A stretch of DNA of 64,000 nucleotides, taken from NCBI GenBank assembly GCA_014607495.2, contig CP053157.1, positions 2,108,001-2,172,000 of the forward strand, written 5' to 3'. A program made the position numbers and the translations under genes. How positions within the stretch are numbered: position 1 is the first letter of the stretch; each line of letters opens with the position of its first letter. A model generated the notes under the pieces. That model was not told the origin of the DNA. It saw nothing but the letters and a program-made list of their open reading frames with translations, and did not search any database. Below are positions 50,560 to 63,549 of this stretch, in pieces. The stretch is from Carposina sasakii (lineage: Eukaryota; Arthropoda; Insecta; Lepidoptera; Carposinidae).

Positions 50560-50835
50560 CCCTCAATAACCTCCACCTGATTAGCTGTAGGCGTTTTCTA
50601 TCTGTCGAGGGTCTTGAGGTAGGTCAATGAAACAGCAGGTTCAGACAAAGACTGGTTATATTTTCTATTAGCTTAATCTACCCCCATAGTACAATTATCT
50701 ATCTAACCCGAGATCCTGACTAGAGGTCATCCGTCCATTCCGCGGTTGGCCTTCCCGCGCTGCGCTTGCTTATGTACGCTTTTGGTATTTAGATTCTGCT
50801 AGAAATCTTCGGCATTATTGGCCATCGGTTCTTCG
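50560..50835 (-). mobile_element. Degraded RTE-like LINE 3' fragment
   Basis: Scattered phrases (GGTCATCCGTCCATTCCGCG, TTGGCCTTCCCGCGCTGCGC, GGCCATCGGTTCTTCGAATT) align in order with the 29.8-31.8 kb LINE end, with many changes. This is an old copy. Confidence 0.6.
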
Positions 50836-51205
50836 AATTTTGTTCATTTGGACAAAATTATAAATATAATATGGGTCGGATATACCTACCTAATAACTTT
50901 AAGAAACATGAGATCAATCTATTGCAATCATAGGCATCTGACAACCTTCTCTGCTTTAAAGAAAGATTCAGTAGTATTTTCATTCCATACAACGTTGAAT
51001 ATGGATGATAAGAATAAACTTTATTTTTTAAAAATTACATGTTTTTTTTTCTTCTTTTTATTGCTCCGTAGACTGCACTTTTTGTTACTTGGTGTTGCTT
51101 GTCTACGAAATCGTAGCAAATGCTACGAATGTGCTACGGATGCTACGACATTTCTTGAACGGTCGTGTGTAAGAAATACTATAGTACCAGAACATTATAC
51201 TATTG

Positions 51206-51455
51206 AATAAATGAATAAATAAATATTCACACACTTCACAACACATTAACCTAGTCCCACACTAAGATCCCTAAGGTCTTGGTGTCGTGGGTACTAAGCA
51301 ACGGTATATAAATACGTAGATAAGTATATAAACATCCATGACTCGGAAACAAACATCGATATTCATCACATCAATGTTTGCACCTACCGGGATTCGAACC
51401 CAGGACCTATGAAGTCGCAGGCAGGGCCACTACCAACTACACCAATCGGCCGTCG
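51206..51455 (-). mobile_element. Metulj-type SINE
   Basis: Third copy in this window, same orientation as 26224 and 33046, with the B-box phrase CCGGGATTCGAACCCAGGAC on the plus strand and an AATAAATAAATATTCACACA tail side. Confidence 0.85.
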
Positions 51456-51836
51456 TATATTTACATATACACATATATTATTTACTGTTGCACATAATAT
51501 TTACTGAAAATTAATTGGAACACGTCAGTACAATGAATTGTTCCCCGATGACAGACAGACAAGACAGTAGCAACAATATAGCGGTGCCAGAAGCAGTAAA
51601 TGTTCGTGGAGTTATCATATTGTAAAAAAGCGGGTGGGGCTGTGTCGGGGCACACGGCCGTTGGTTTTAACGTGAAACGTCTATGTTAGCGAATCGCTTT
51701 TAAAGTAAAAGATTAAAATGAAAACAAGATGGACGCTGTTTTAAGTATTTTAATAAAAAAAGAACAGGTACGTAATAGAAACATAAAATACATAGCAAAT
51801 GTTTATATATTTATTGTCACTTTCTGGTTATTTTAA
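51456..51836. other. No gene seen
   Basis: Non-coding. A phrase with AACGTGAAACGTCTATG near 51671 has a loose inverted counterpart near 52400 (GACGTTTCACGTCAA). Confidence 0.4.
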
Positions 51837-51837
51837 A

Positions 51838-52043
51838 TAGCAGCCGCCCACGACTTCGTCCGCGTGAGGGGCCGTTGTACCCGTGCGAAGCCGGGCAGGT
51901 TGTTGTATAGACTGTAGCCTTCCTTGGTAAATGGGCTATCTAACACTGAAAGAATTTTTCAAATCAGACCAGTAGTTCCTGAGATTAGCGCGTTCAAACA
52001 AACAAACAAACAAACTCTTCAGCTTTATAATATTAGTATAGAT
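51838..52043 (-). mobile_element. Helitron-like element, different 3' tip
   Basis: The minus-strand start TCTATACTAATATTATAAAG matches the Helitron 5' type of this window. The other end (minus: CGTGGGCGGCTGCTATT) has the GC hairpin but CTAT in place of CTAG. The tip alone recurs at 53898-53945. Confidence 0.7.
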
Positions 52044-52424
52044 ATAAATACTGTCCAAATTACACTTATTTTTGTATAAATCAATCGGTTCAAATAAACT
52101 TGACAAACACACGAAAGAATCACCACGCTATAAAGTCGGAGTCACGAGTTACACTGAATAGAAACAAGCGTGAGCGCCGGTTTCGCACAGTTATCGCAGT
52201 ATCCCTCCCCCGCCGCCCCGCTTGACCCCGACACGAACTCAATGTCATAACAGCGAGCTGACTATATAAGTGAAATATTTACACCACATTTTTGTTTCTA
52301 AGACCAATAGTTTTTTAATTATTAAGGTACGATGATATAGACCTTTTCGTTACGGTCCAGTTTTTAAACCTGGTACCCGTATGTGTCGGCGCGATTTTAA
52401 AGACGTTTCACGTCAAAACTGCAG

Positions 52425-52565
52425 TGTGATTTTTGGACTATGTTGTCAGCACGGGAGGCGCTGCTGCCCACCTCCCGAAAACTCTTAATCGCCTCGTACG
52501 ATACCCACGGCCAAGCAAAGAGTAGTACAAACTCTACTCTGCCGGCACCACGCGGCCAATTTAAA
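52425..52565 (-). repeat. LINE-tail repeat family B
   Basis: Inverted copy: TTTGGACTATGTTGTCAGCA through CTCTGCCGGCACCACGCGGC. The GAT-tailed 3' side is missing. Confidence 0.7.
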
Positions 52566-52567
52566 TA

Positions 52568-52850
52568 TACAGGGTTAATTTTAAAACATCAATAACCTCG
52601 CAAGACCAGGTAGCTACCATCTTAAACAACCACCTTTGTTCTACGTACTGTATTGAGTTATGTTAGTTAAAGCACGGTTTGCGAGAGGTAGTGGATTCGA
52701 GTCCCACTCGGGTGAAATTTTTTTTCATTTCTTAAAACATATTTATAGTATTGAGTTATGATAAAACTCGTAGAACAAATATTATTGTTTATGATTTTAT
52801 CTATCTAGTCCTATGAGGTTATTGATTTTTTGAAATTAACCATGTATACA
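52568..52850. mobile_element. MITE with nested tRNA-like fragment
   Basis: The left end ACAGGGTTAATTTTAAAACA and the inverted right end (minus: ACATGGTTAATTTCAAAAAA) share about 35 bases. Between them a 5'-truncated tRNA-like module with T-rich trailer (about 52672-52738, TTCGAGTCCCACTCGGGTGA) breaks the inner symmetry. Confidence 0.75.
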
Positions 52851-53895
52851 TTTTTCATTTTCTAGGAGACCAGCTCTTTCACGCAAAATATTCAAGCTAT
52901 TTTTACTAAAACTAACTTTCCTCAATATTACTGATATAAACCCTTATATATAGCGGTTTCATTTTGGGGTGCGAACGTAGAAAGTAACATATTTAGACAC
53001 GCGGTATCGTGTGAAGCCAAGTTCCGTCTATATACAAATTCTAAACCTGTCGTTTACCTACAATTTCATTAGTCCGAAAATTTGGCTTGCTGGTAGAAAC
53101 TAGCCGTCGAATATAGGGCTCTTCCATGTATATTTAATATGTAGTAGGTAGTTAATAATAATTCGTATATGAGAACTAGCCAAGTCAGACCTTAAGCTAC
53201 AATATATTATCCTAAGTTATAAGAAAAAATTAGTACATTTTATGTTGTTACAAATCATTTTCAGGACTGACCATTGAACTTGGCACTCATTAATCACACT
53301 TCTTTTATCATCGGAATTTGGCTCTCATTTCACATTTATGTTTTTTGATGTAAAAAAAAATGACAATCGACAAATAAGTTGTTAATGCTTTCATGTCGAA
53401 TAAATGATTTGAATTTTGAATCTTGAAGACAAACTAAGGCCACTATACCCTTTCTGTTACACTCTGTATATTGATAACCACTCCGCTCTACAGCTCTAGT
53501 TTGTGGTCTTCATCAAGTTGTTTTAATTTTACAGACGAGTAGAATTCACTGACAGAGTGTAACCTCCGCTGAAAATGCTGTCGCAATTTGTTACAGGTTG
53601 TTTCAATTCTGAAACAAATTGAGTGGACACGGTTATAAAATTTTCTTGCTATACTTATTGCTATCTAAAATCAAACACGCCTGAAAGAATACATGTATTT
53701 CACATATATATTATGTAGACATGAATATCACTACATATATATTTTTTTTAAAGTCACTCCCCGTTGTCTGTCTATGCCTATGTATGCTTTGATCTTTAAA
53801 ACCACTCAACGGGATCTGACGCGGTTTTTTTAAATAGATTGAGTTATTCAAGAGGAAGGTTTATATGTCGGACTAGGAACCCGCCCCGGCTTCAC
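52851..53895. other. No gene seen
   Basis: AT-rich, with one stray MITE end at 53447-53466. Nothing coding. Confidence 0.45.
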
Positions 53896-53990
53896 ACGGG
53901 TGTAATGCCCTTTCACGCGGACGAAGACGTGGGCGGCCGCTATTTAAAATATATTGTTATTACTAGTTGACCACGACTATACAGGATGTT

Positions 53991-54358
53991 TTTTGTGGCC
54001 ACCATTAACGAAGGATACGTACTCTATATATCAAATAAAGTAAGTTAATGCCAAAAAAAAATGCTGGGAATTTTTTTTTTTTATTTTTTTTTTAATTACT
54101 TGATCCGGCGAAATTTATAGTGTCTAGTGTTTATGCTAGTTTTTTTATTGACGGATATTAATTATTTATCGTGAAAAAATCTTGCTACGCGCGTCTATGT
54201 GCATTTATTCAGAAAAACGCAGTCTATTTACTCAACATTGGACCCTAATATTTTGGAAACCAGACACTTCTCAGGTATGCTTCCATGGAGAAAAATGATC
54301 GTGATGATGAGGAGATTCCGTAGTTTTCGGGAACGTTGACGACCAAAAATTACCCTGT
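53991..54358 (+). mobile_element. MITE with ACAGGATG TIRs
   Basis: Begins ACAGGATGTTTTTTGTGGCC and ends GACCAAAAATTACCCTGT. It is uninterrupted at the AAATTTATAGTGTCTAGTG phrase, so it serves as the empty-site reference for 15605-16630. Confidence 0.88.
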
Positions 54359-54359
54359 A

Positions 54360-55410
54360 CATTAGAAATACCATTGATTTCCGTTCCCGTGCGAATATCG
54401 GGAAGTCCTTTCGTATCAAATATCTACGGCATATAAAGAACACACCCTCCAAGTTTCGCATCTCATCCACATCTACAATTTCCAAACATAACAAGTTCAC
54501 ACTATAGTTCCTCGTTCCCATACTATAGTTCCAATTGCATTTCTAGCTCCCCAAATGCCACGTACTCAATAAATTGGGTAACTTATACGAACTAATGCGG
54601 AACCCAATCGGGAGTTGTGCCTTTGTAGCGTTAAACTGTTTAGAGCGCGCATAATACAGGGGGACTAAGTTTTGGGATGATAGGCTGGGAGCTTTGAAAC
54701 GAAATTATAGAATTTTATTATAGGTAATATCTGTCCATTTTATATATTAATATGAGAAGGATTTCGTGTAGAAATTATTATATTTAGATCAGCTTTTACC
54801 CGTTTAACTAAAATACTCCCGACTATAGTTTTATTGTTCTGTGTGTGTGCGTACGTACTTAACCCGTATGTTTATTTCTCTTTCCTGACTGGTTTGCTGA
54901 TATAAATCTCTTCGAGAGATAAGCACGCCTTTGAAAATTTTCTGTCCAATAAACTTCATTTGATAAAATTTTACTGTACACAATAAAGAAAAAATAATTT
55001 TAACGTAAAACGTATCTTTTTATGTAAATTTATTAATTTGTCTTTTGATTTAACCTTACATTTGAAACGTGCATATCAGAAAATTATTACATTCTACCTA
55101 TATTTATTTTAATCCACGGCCCTACATTGATCAGCTGTTTTCCATTGTTTTCGTTAATAACAATCCTGAGCTCAATACGATTTGCTACTTAATCAAATCA
55201 AGTATTTCCCAGTCTAATTAAGTCGTCCGGCTCCCTGTCTCACAGCACGTCTGCATTGTAGTACATCTCCAGCACTAAGTTATACACGAATAGTCCAGTC
55301 TAAGACATCTGTCGAAGTTTAGCACATTGTGACTTGGTCTAGACTTGGCTTCGTATATATCTAGATGTTATATGTATATAAATATTACGTGTCTATGAGA
55401 GTAACGGAAT
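54360..55410. other. No gene seen
   Basis: AT-rich. The 97-codon frame 54228-54521 (minus) runs across a MITE end and has no family resemblance. Confidence 0.45.
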
Positions 55411-55414
55411 AGAG

Positions 55415-55535
55415 AGTGCATCTGTGTTTGCGCACACACTTGTGCACAATAATAACTCCTGCGTACCTGGCCAATCTCCCCGTAGAGATTGGTCGCCTTG
55501 GCCGAAATACGGTCGGAGTTCATCATAAGTATTAC
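55415..55535 (-). repeat. SINE body without head
   Basis: CTGCGTACCTGGCCAATCTC and CCTTGGCCGAAATACGGTCG match 41240-41310. The internal TCTCCCCGTAGAGATTGG can fold into a short stem. The tRNA-like head is absent. Confidence 0.7.
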
Positions 55536-55765
55536 TCTGTCTGTGCGCATTATTACCTTTTAACTTATTGGGGTCACTTTGCTCTCTGGTATGCTGGAAG
55601 AAAGCTCTTGCAGGGATAAGCATGCATTTGTACGCATTTCTTTTGTAAATTTATCTGTATTAATTGTAGTGATTTGTATACAATAAATACTTATTATTTA
55701 TTGTAAATAAGTTTTGTATTTGGCCGTTAAATTAGAATAAGGCAACATGTAAGACATATTAAATA

Positions 55766-57238
55766 CTAGTGACCCGCCCTCGCTTCGCTTCGGTACATAT
55801 CCTCTAAAATTTGGGATTCCCGTTTGTTCCGTTCCCGTGGGAATTTCGGGAAATCCGTTCTTAGTGCTTCCTCGCACTCCCTAACGAATAGACATGCCCG
55901 ATTTCTGCTTTATATTTATAGCGGTTTTTGTAAAAAATTTAATTCCCGTTTGTGCTGTTCAGGTGCAAATTTCGAGAAATACGTTCTCAGTATCTCCTCA
56001 CACTCCCTACCAAATTTCATCAAAATTGGGTATTCCCATTTGTCTAGTTCCCGTGGGAATTACGGGAAATCCGTTCTTTGTGCTCCCTAGCAGTCCCTAT
56101 TCGGGAAATAATATGTTCTCGGTTCTTTCTTACACTCCCTACCGAATATACCTGTCATATTTCATCTCTATATGTCATGTGGTTTTCGTAAAAACTTGAA
56201 ATTCCTGTTTGTGCCGTTCCCATGGGAATTTCAGGAAACCCGTTCTTAATGGTCTTTTACACCCCCTAACAAACATACACACCAAATTTCATATGTGTAC
56301 GTCAAACGGTTTATTTTTATACTTGTTGAATGAGCTTTTGTTCCGGTACAGTGGAAATTTCGGTAAGAATTTGGAATTTCTGTCTGCCCCGTTCCCATGG
56401 GAATTTTGGGAAATCCGTTCTTAGCACTCTCTTATACCTCCTAACGAACATAAACACCAAAAGGGAGTGGGGGTAGTTAACTTGTATACATGTGTCCGTT
56501 TCTTCATGGGGTCATGTAGGTATGTTGTTTTCGCAATTCTTTTTCATTTTGACTAATTATACACTCGTTTTTGAGGAATTTCCCGACGTTTCCATTCATC
56601 ATCGTTATCATCCATCATAAATTCAGAAATCATCAGTACTAAAAACAATGGCTGTATGGATGCTGTATTCCACATGCTCTTTCTTCGATTTAAACCAAAC
56701 AAAAAAAAAACAAATTTCATCGTACGTCATAGAATAATAAATTCCCAAAAGCCGTGATCACGCACACTTTTGAAGCAACTTTTTAGTATGTAAAATTTTT
56801 ACAACCTATTTACTGTATCTAAAAAACTTTAAATATTTCTCTATTGAGGGATCGCCCGCCACCAATTTTAAATATTTATTGATTTGGCAACAATCGGCGG
56901 GTAAGATGAGCGGAAGATGCGGGATTTTTGACTCGTTTTTGCTTCACTACCCGGAATACATCTATCCTTGAAGACTTCTTCTGGGGACTTGTTATTCTAT
57001 GGTGTATGTCAAACTTATACCTCCATGCGTCAAATAGTTTTTTTTTTGTATTTAATTCATATTTATTCAAGCCCAGGGGAAATTATGCGAAACCCTATAG
57101 CCTATGTTCATCCGGCTCCAATAAGGATTCTAACAATGAAAGAATTTTTGAAATAGGTCCAGTAGTTTCGGGGCCTATTCGCTGCAAATAAAAACAAACA
57201 AACAATCAAAGTTTACCTCTTTACAATATTAGTATAGA
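55766..57238 (-). mobile_element. Helitron-like element, diverged and possibly composite
   Basis: Starts on the minus strand TCTATACTAATATTGTAAAG and ends GAGGGCGGGTCACTAG, with A before and T after. Decayed array units (core CCCGTGGGAATTTCGGGA) occur at 55834, 56048, 56218 and 56392. The middle (about 56460-57060) has no match to the other copies and may be a separate insertion or captured sequence. Confidence 0.65.
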
Positions 57239-57253
57239 TAAAACCTATAATAT

Positions 57254-57556
57254 ACAGGATGTTTCTTCGTTGCCACCCTTAACGAAGGGTACGTACCTTA
57301 TAAAATCATCAAATAAAATAAATTTATGCCAAAAAATACTGGGTAAAGATGTAAATAAAAAAAAATCTTAATCGGGAAATATTTCTCGTGAAAAAATCTT
57401 GCTACGCGCGTCTAACGCAGTCTATTTACTCAACTTTGGACCCTAATATCTCAGGAACCAGACACTTCCCAGGTATGCTTCCATGGAGAAAAATGATCGT
57501 GATGATGTGAAGATTCCGTAGTTTTCGGGAACGTTGACGATCAAAAATCATCCTGT
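57254..57556 (+). mobile_element. MITE with ACAGGATG TIRs, shorter
   Basis: Begins ACAGGATGTTTCTTCGTTGC and ends GATCAAAAATCATCCTGT. It lies only 15 bases after the Helitron-like element. An internal deletion relative to 53991 removes the TTTATGCTAG region. Confidence 0.85.
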
Positions 57557-58290
57557 ATAGGTAAGGTGTTTTTATATATATTTTTGGACAACTCAGAAAC
57601 AACGATGTATTGAATTTTATTATAGATAATTATTTTTAAATTAAGATTTTCGTTCATGAGCTTTTTGTCTTCCATTTATTGTGATACATAGTAGGAAGAG
57701 CTAATATCGGTGTATTTTACATGCTCGTGTAAATGATGCCCTATTGAGAACATGAAACAAAAGTCGAGTGTATAACATAGATAGGGTTGAAAAAGCCTTG
57801 ACAATACTTATTAGGCACACCCTACTCACCTTTCAGTATGAGATGATATGTGAATGGGGTAGGTACAAAAGGGTTTCCTCCCTTGAGAGGTAACCAGACA
57901 ACGGGAAGATTAAGGGGTAGCGAGGGGTGGTATGAGGTTTGGAGGACATTTACTGTTATCACTACCAATGTGGGTTACTAATTAACCTAGAGAAAGAAAA
58001 CATTTTTGTTTAAGATTAAAATGTAGCTAACATCGAAAACAATTGTCAAAGGGCAATTAAGTCTTAAAACTTGTGTGTTTTTAAAAATACTCCCAAAGAA
58101 GTTTATCACGAACAAATAATAATATCAATGTCATTATAAGAAAGGTCAAATTAGCAATTAGATATGGAGTACATCCATTTCTCCATTATTTACCTTGATT
58201 ACCTCAACGAAAGAGTAAATAAAGTCAACGAATTGGTAGATATCAAACGCGTCCATAGCAACGTAGCGTAGTCTCTGGTGGAAAGGCAGC
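57557..58290. other. No gene seen
   Basis: AT-rich non-coding sequence. Confidence 0.45.
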
Positions 58291-58296
58291 CTGTAA

Positions 58297-58378
58297 TACA
58301 TGCATATAATCACGCCTTTACCTTACGGGGTAGGCGGAGCACCAAGGGCCGATAGAACCACATGGTGACACTTCTGAC
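58297..58378 (+). repeat. LINE-tail repeat family A, fragment
   Basis: TATAATCACGCCTTTACCTT through CATGGTGACACTTCTGACC. It is cut by the hAT-type MITE that follows. Confidence 0.75.
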
Positions 58379-58386
58379 CAATTTAA

Positions 58387-58902
58387 TAGTCTTGTGTAGT
58401 TCGCGAACGAACTAGGTCAAAAGAGCGCTCCTACAGGTGAACTACGCGAACTAGTTCCTTCAATCCCCATTTCGTAGTTCGTTAGTTCATGGCGAATGGA
58501 CGAGATTGACGTCGACTGAACTAAGATCGTCACGCACGGGACAGCTAAACATATAAAAGGCGAAAAATATAGGTAAAGGGTTATTTTATTACACCAATAT
58601 TTTTATGGATATTCATTAATTAAGAGTTTTTAGAGGGTAAATATTGTCGCATGTTACTGGAACCGTATTAAAACGAGATGATCGGATCGGTCTAATTCGA
58701 GCTAGGAACTGACGAACTAAAAGAACGAACTAGTTGTCGCATGTAGCAGGAACCGTATTAAAACGAGCGAACGATGTGATCAGATCGGTTTAGTTCAAGC
58801 TAGGAACTGATGAACTAACGAACTAGAAGAACGACCTAGTTCGTTTAGGAGCGGCGAACTAAACTGAGCGCTCTCTGTTGCGAACTAGTATGCCCAAGAC
58901 TA
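58387..58902. mobile_element. hAT-type MITE with 8-bp target duplication
   Basis: CAATTTAA stands directly outside both ends (58379-58386 and 58903-58910), the 8-base duplication expected of hAT elements. The ends TAGTCTTGTGTAGTTCGCG and, inverted, TAGTCTTGGGCATACTAGTT form TIRs. Inside is a direct repeat of about 90 bases (phrase GGAACCGTATTAAAACGAG at about 58660 and 58750) and many GAACTA motifs. It encodes no transposase. Confidence 0.88.
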
Positions 58903-58910
58903 CAATTTAA

Positions 58911-60568
58911 GCCTATAGATTTTAGAAAATATAATACTTTTTAAAGTCAGTTATTATGCCTATTTTAAAAGCATTAAGCTAGCAACTTGTCAGTCCCCGC
59001 TATGCTGAACAAGGCTGTGGGATCTCCCTTATGATCATACAATTCTGGCCACACCATATCGAAAATACAGTATGTGTTACATAAGTATAGTAAGTTAGTA
59101 TACAACTAAAATACTAGTTAAATTTTAATAGTAACTATTTTCCCAAAACTGTAACATAGTTGCATCATTTTCACACCGCAATTAGGTATTCGGCGCTTTT
59201 CCGCTCCGGTGCCTTACAAAAGAGCTGTGAAAGAATTATTACCTAGAAAGGCATTAGGTTGGATTAAATATTTTAATCAACAAACACGCCATCTCAAAAT
59301 ATAATTATTCTTTCATATACGTAGGTATTTTTAAATAGTACAGAGGGGTAAGCACGAACCTCTCGATAGTCCGTAACGCTATCGTCCAACTGTCAAATCA
59401 CATAGATTTTGCTAGCAAGTGGCTAGCGTTTCGCCGCATAAAAGGTTCATGTTTACTCCACAGAAAGTATTGGGCTGTATTATGTTTTTATTTTATTAGC
59501 CATTTAGTGGTCAGAAGCCACGTTTAGGCATAACGGGAGCAATTGAAAATGATCAAAGTTGCTAGCTCGTCGTCTGAGAGATGGTCTGAGTTCCTTAGTC
59601 GACTCTTGAAGGAGGAGGAAGGCGGAGCAGCAGATGTTTCTCCCCGCATCAGCACAAGATACTTCGTTTAAGCTGTCGGGTTTATGGTGTTTTTATTATG
59701 AACATCTATTGATCTAAGTATCACAACAAAATACACATTAATCACGAAATAATCCTATTATAGTCTACATAATAAAAAGACAGGACGTAATGCAAAACAT
59801 TATGACAAGGACAAAATAAGGGACAATTTCGGGGCTTCCCCCAGGACGGAGCGACGTTGATGTAGACTCGAACAGACTGCTCTGGGCCTGAGTTGCAGAG
59901 GACACCTACCGGAAATATTATACTTTAAGTGCTTATGACAACATTGTTTCAAATTTAGAATAGTATTTTGTTTAGTGTAATGCTTCAACGTTTAGATACA
60001 TTTGTTTGTTAGAACTAGGTCGGAGTGGTTCAGTTGCTCCATGCATTTTTCAAATTACATTGTGCAGCACTGACATTTCTAGATTATGGTGTATTAATGA
60101 TAAAAATATTAAATAGTATATTCGCAAAAAAAATACCTAAGGGGCAATTTTTTTAAGATGAACAATTATTCATCTTGATCTCTTGAGGTACTCGTATATG
60201 TATACCACGCCATAAAAATGACATTTTTTAACTGTCGGATTTAAGGGCATTTATTACAAACCGTGCACAAATTGAGCACAGACTAAAAACCCGCAAATCA
60301 ACAACAGCAAAACAACGTTTTCCTTCTCATTAAAAAAACTGCACACCACAACGTCTAGAGCCCACTGGAACTACAAAAGTGCGCTGACGAATAGAGTCCG
60401 TTCTCCCCGGGCACAAAGAGCGTGCATTGTGTTTCAAGTATTACTGAGAGTAGCGCGTGGTACAAACGTTAGCGAGCAGCGATTTTAACCCGTCAAACTG
60501 TTCTGAAAGTGCCAAATATATTTCAAAAAGGTATAGGGAACCCTGGTGAAATATTTATATACTTAATA
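58911..60568. other. No gene seen
   Basis: Mixed AT-rich sequence. The segment 58985-59055 resembles, inverted, phrases near 44310-44400. The frames present are short and unconvincing. Confidence 0.4.
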
Positions 60569-60570
60569 AA

Positions 60571-60802
60571 CTAGTGGCCCGCCTTCGCTTCGCTACATAT
60601 TCTAAACGTATTTTTTCGTGAAAATGTTATATGCCTATGTTCATCGGGATTTAATCAGGATTCGAACGGTAAAATAATTTTTGAAATCGGCAATAGTTTT
60701 TCCATTTTCTTTATTAATAATTTTATAAAAGTTTTTGAGTTAATTCATTACAAACATACACACAAAAATATAAATCTTTTCTCTTTATAATATTAGTGTT
60801 GA
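60571..60802 (-). mobile_element. Short Helitron-like element
   Basis: 232 bases between A and T. The minus strand begins TCAACACTAATATTATAAAG and ends CGAAGGCGGGCCACTAG. It lacks the tandem array and has a small extra AT-rich part near 60700. Confidence 0.75.
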
Positions 60803-62038
60803 TTATTGTATGGGTTATTAATACATTAGGTACTAACAAAGTTTTTGAAGTACGAGTAGCAGCTAAGCACCTGCATATCGCTTACAGGGTGTCAGATCCT
60901 CTCTATTCCGAATAATTTAACAAGTGAAATGACATTTTATTTTATCTATTATTTTGCCTATTCTCCAAAGAAAATCATAAAAGCACAAAAACGTAAATCC
61001 TGAACCTCTTTTGCCTTAAACCATCACATAAGAAGTCTACCAGCGCAGTTCCATCTTTTGAGTCGCGTGTGCATTGATGCCTAACCATGCAAATTATGAG
61101 CTCGGTACACAACCACTGCTTTCTCGTTTGATTAAAAAGTGTGACTGTGTGTTTCTTGCATTACTTGGTAACGTCTGTGTACAGTGTTAGTAGCAATATA
61201 CGCGAAAACTTTGACGTGAAATCTGTGATAGCGAATGTAATTTTATGACGAATTTTATGTCGGGGAATTTATGTATGTTGGTATGTAGTGTTTCTGAAAT
61301 TATTTTTATTTTTTACCACTTTTCTGTAAACTTTATATTATGAAAGAAATGCCTACCCACGCAGGTCAAAGGCCCTGAATACACTCTACAGTTATATGTG
61401 GTATATTTTTTTTATAAAACATCAAAAAAATATGGGATAAATAATAAACCAAAATAACCTTGCATAATCAAACCACTTTTTAAAATAAAAAAGGTCACAT
61501 TTACGATTCAGAGAATATCTTATTTTAGACCTTAATTTATTGTCTCGTCAGCCCTTTTGGTAGAAAAGTTTTTCAATCAAGACATACAGAGACGTGGAAA
61601 ATTTAGTTATTTCGCAATTTGGATTATCTTTATATATTTCAATATGTTATTTTTCTACAGAAATATATTCCAGCCATACAAAACTTTTTTCTACCTTTTT
61701 TAAATTATGTCTCTAATTTTTTTTTACATCTAAAGTGCCATGACAGTTTTTTGGGTATTTTAATATTAAAGATGGGTTGTCATTTATGATTTTATCAAGA
61801 TTAGTTAGGAGTTTTTCTGCAAATATTCACGAATTAAGTAACAGGTATACATATTCTACATTGACTTGATCATAAAGTAATGGACGAAACCCACCCATGT
61901 AGCCTTGTAAATAATTGAAAAACACAAAATGAAATTGGGTTTAGTAGTTTTATGCATATTTCATGTGAACTTCTGTCGGTTTCCTATAAGTATATAAATT
62001 ATTTACCTGTTATACATAAAATATAGTTATATATATTT
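60803..62038. other. No gene seen
   Basis: AT-rich, long T and A runs, no frame worth reporting. Confidence 0.5.
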
Positions 62039-62041
62039 TTT

Positions 62042-62148
62042 GCCCTCAAAATTGGTCAGAAGTGGCACCATGTGGTTCTATCGGCCCTTGGTGCTCTGCC
62101 TATCCCGTAAGGGATAAAGGCGTGATTATATGTATGTATGTACCTATA
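62042..62148 (-). repeat. LINE-tail repeat family A
   Basis: Inverted copy with GTGGTTCTATCGGCCCTTGG and CCCGTAAGGGATAAAGGCGT, ending in a TATGTATGTATG run. Confidence 0.8.
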
Positions 62149-62149
62149 T

Positions 62150-63545
62150 TTTTGTAGTCAATTATTTCATATCCATGAAATACAAATGAAATAAGAGGTC
62201 GGCACTCATACAATCAAACTTATAAGTATATAAAAACAAACACAAGACTAGACAAACACATCTACCGTTCTTGTTCTATTGTTATTACAATAGTCGTTCT
62301 GACTAACTTCTTATTAAGAAAAAGGAAAGGCTAGACAGTTCTTTAAAAGTAAGTATAAAACGCTCCAAGTACTAGCGGCTCGTCCTAAGGAGCGCTGGTG
62401 TAGAGCGCTGGTGTAGTGCACTCCCACCCACGAATATTACATAGGCAATCTATATTTCTCTATATTTATAATTATCTTTCAATTCTACTATGTTTATACA
62501 ATAGTGTCTATGCGTTCGTCTCAAGTTAGTTGTAATATTATGTATCGAGTGGAGCGCTAGCGATCGCGCTTCAATGAAACGAAATTTGGTACAATTCCTA
62601 GTACTGTATTCAATGAGTGCGAAAGAGACATACCGATATAGGCCGGCGCGTGAAACAGAAGCTTTCGTATGAAAAAATTTCCTTATTTGGAGCGCCGCTC
62701 ACATTAATTCGTATCCAAACTGTAATTTTGCATGCGCTCAATTTAAAAAAAATGTGAACCCCCATCTCAAAATATCAGGAGCCGCCCCTGGCTCCAAGTA
62801 CTGCCTGTCTTTTATTTTTCGATACACGCCTGTAAAAGTTCTGGCTTCTGTATCTTACTATGGGTAATTGTTTCAAAAAAGAATGTGGTGTAAGTGGGTT
62901 CGATTAATACCATAGGACCCAAAGTCAACCTCATCTGCCTGTGGTGCACCCTGCTATTTAACAGACGAGGCTCTGACGCTGATAGCTTGTAATACATATT
63001 TAGAATGACTCGTTACGTTGTCCCTTAGATTCGTTACTGGTAGCTAGATTGTTGTATTTGTGCCCACAAAGCAGCGGTAGGCTCAATCCTTACCACGTAG
63101 GACTTAAAGGCTAATTTGTGAAAAGTGGGTGTGTTCTTTGCACACTTCTGCCCAACCTCTTTGAGGGATAATGAGCGTAAATGTATGTAAGAATGCTGTT
63201 TCTAAAATAAAATAGTTATCTTGGGTTTTGCCATGTATTTCATAATGATAAAATTTTACTACGAGCTTAACAAAATGTACCTAATGCTAAACATATTATT
63301 ATGCTTTATTGTACACAGTAAAGTTTACACAAATAAAGTTTATGACAAAGAAAATGTACAAAGGCGTGCTTATCTCTAAAAGAGATTTCTTCCAGCAAAC
63401 CAATCGTGAAAGAGAAATTAACATAAGAGGTAGGTATGTGTGCACACAAACATACCAATAAACTAAATAATTAAATAAAAGAAAAGAAAAGGCATAAACC
63501 TAAAATAAACAAAAATACCTAAATACCTAAACCACATAAACATAA
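62150..63545. other. No gene seen
   Basis: A moderately GC-rich segment at 62370-62790 starts AGCGGCTCGTCCTAAGGAGC and ends near AGGAGCCGCCCCTGGCTCC, which suggests a terminally related repeat, but its ends are not firm. Nothing coding is seen. Confidence 0.4.
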
Positions 63546-63549
63546 ATAT

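Noticed and set aside
54228..54521. 97-codon minus-strand frame
   Set aside because: It spans the end of a MITE and unrelated flank, so it cannot be an old coding unit.
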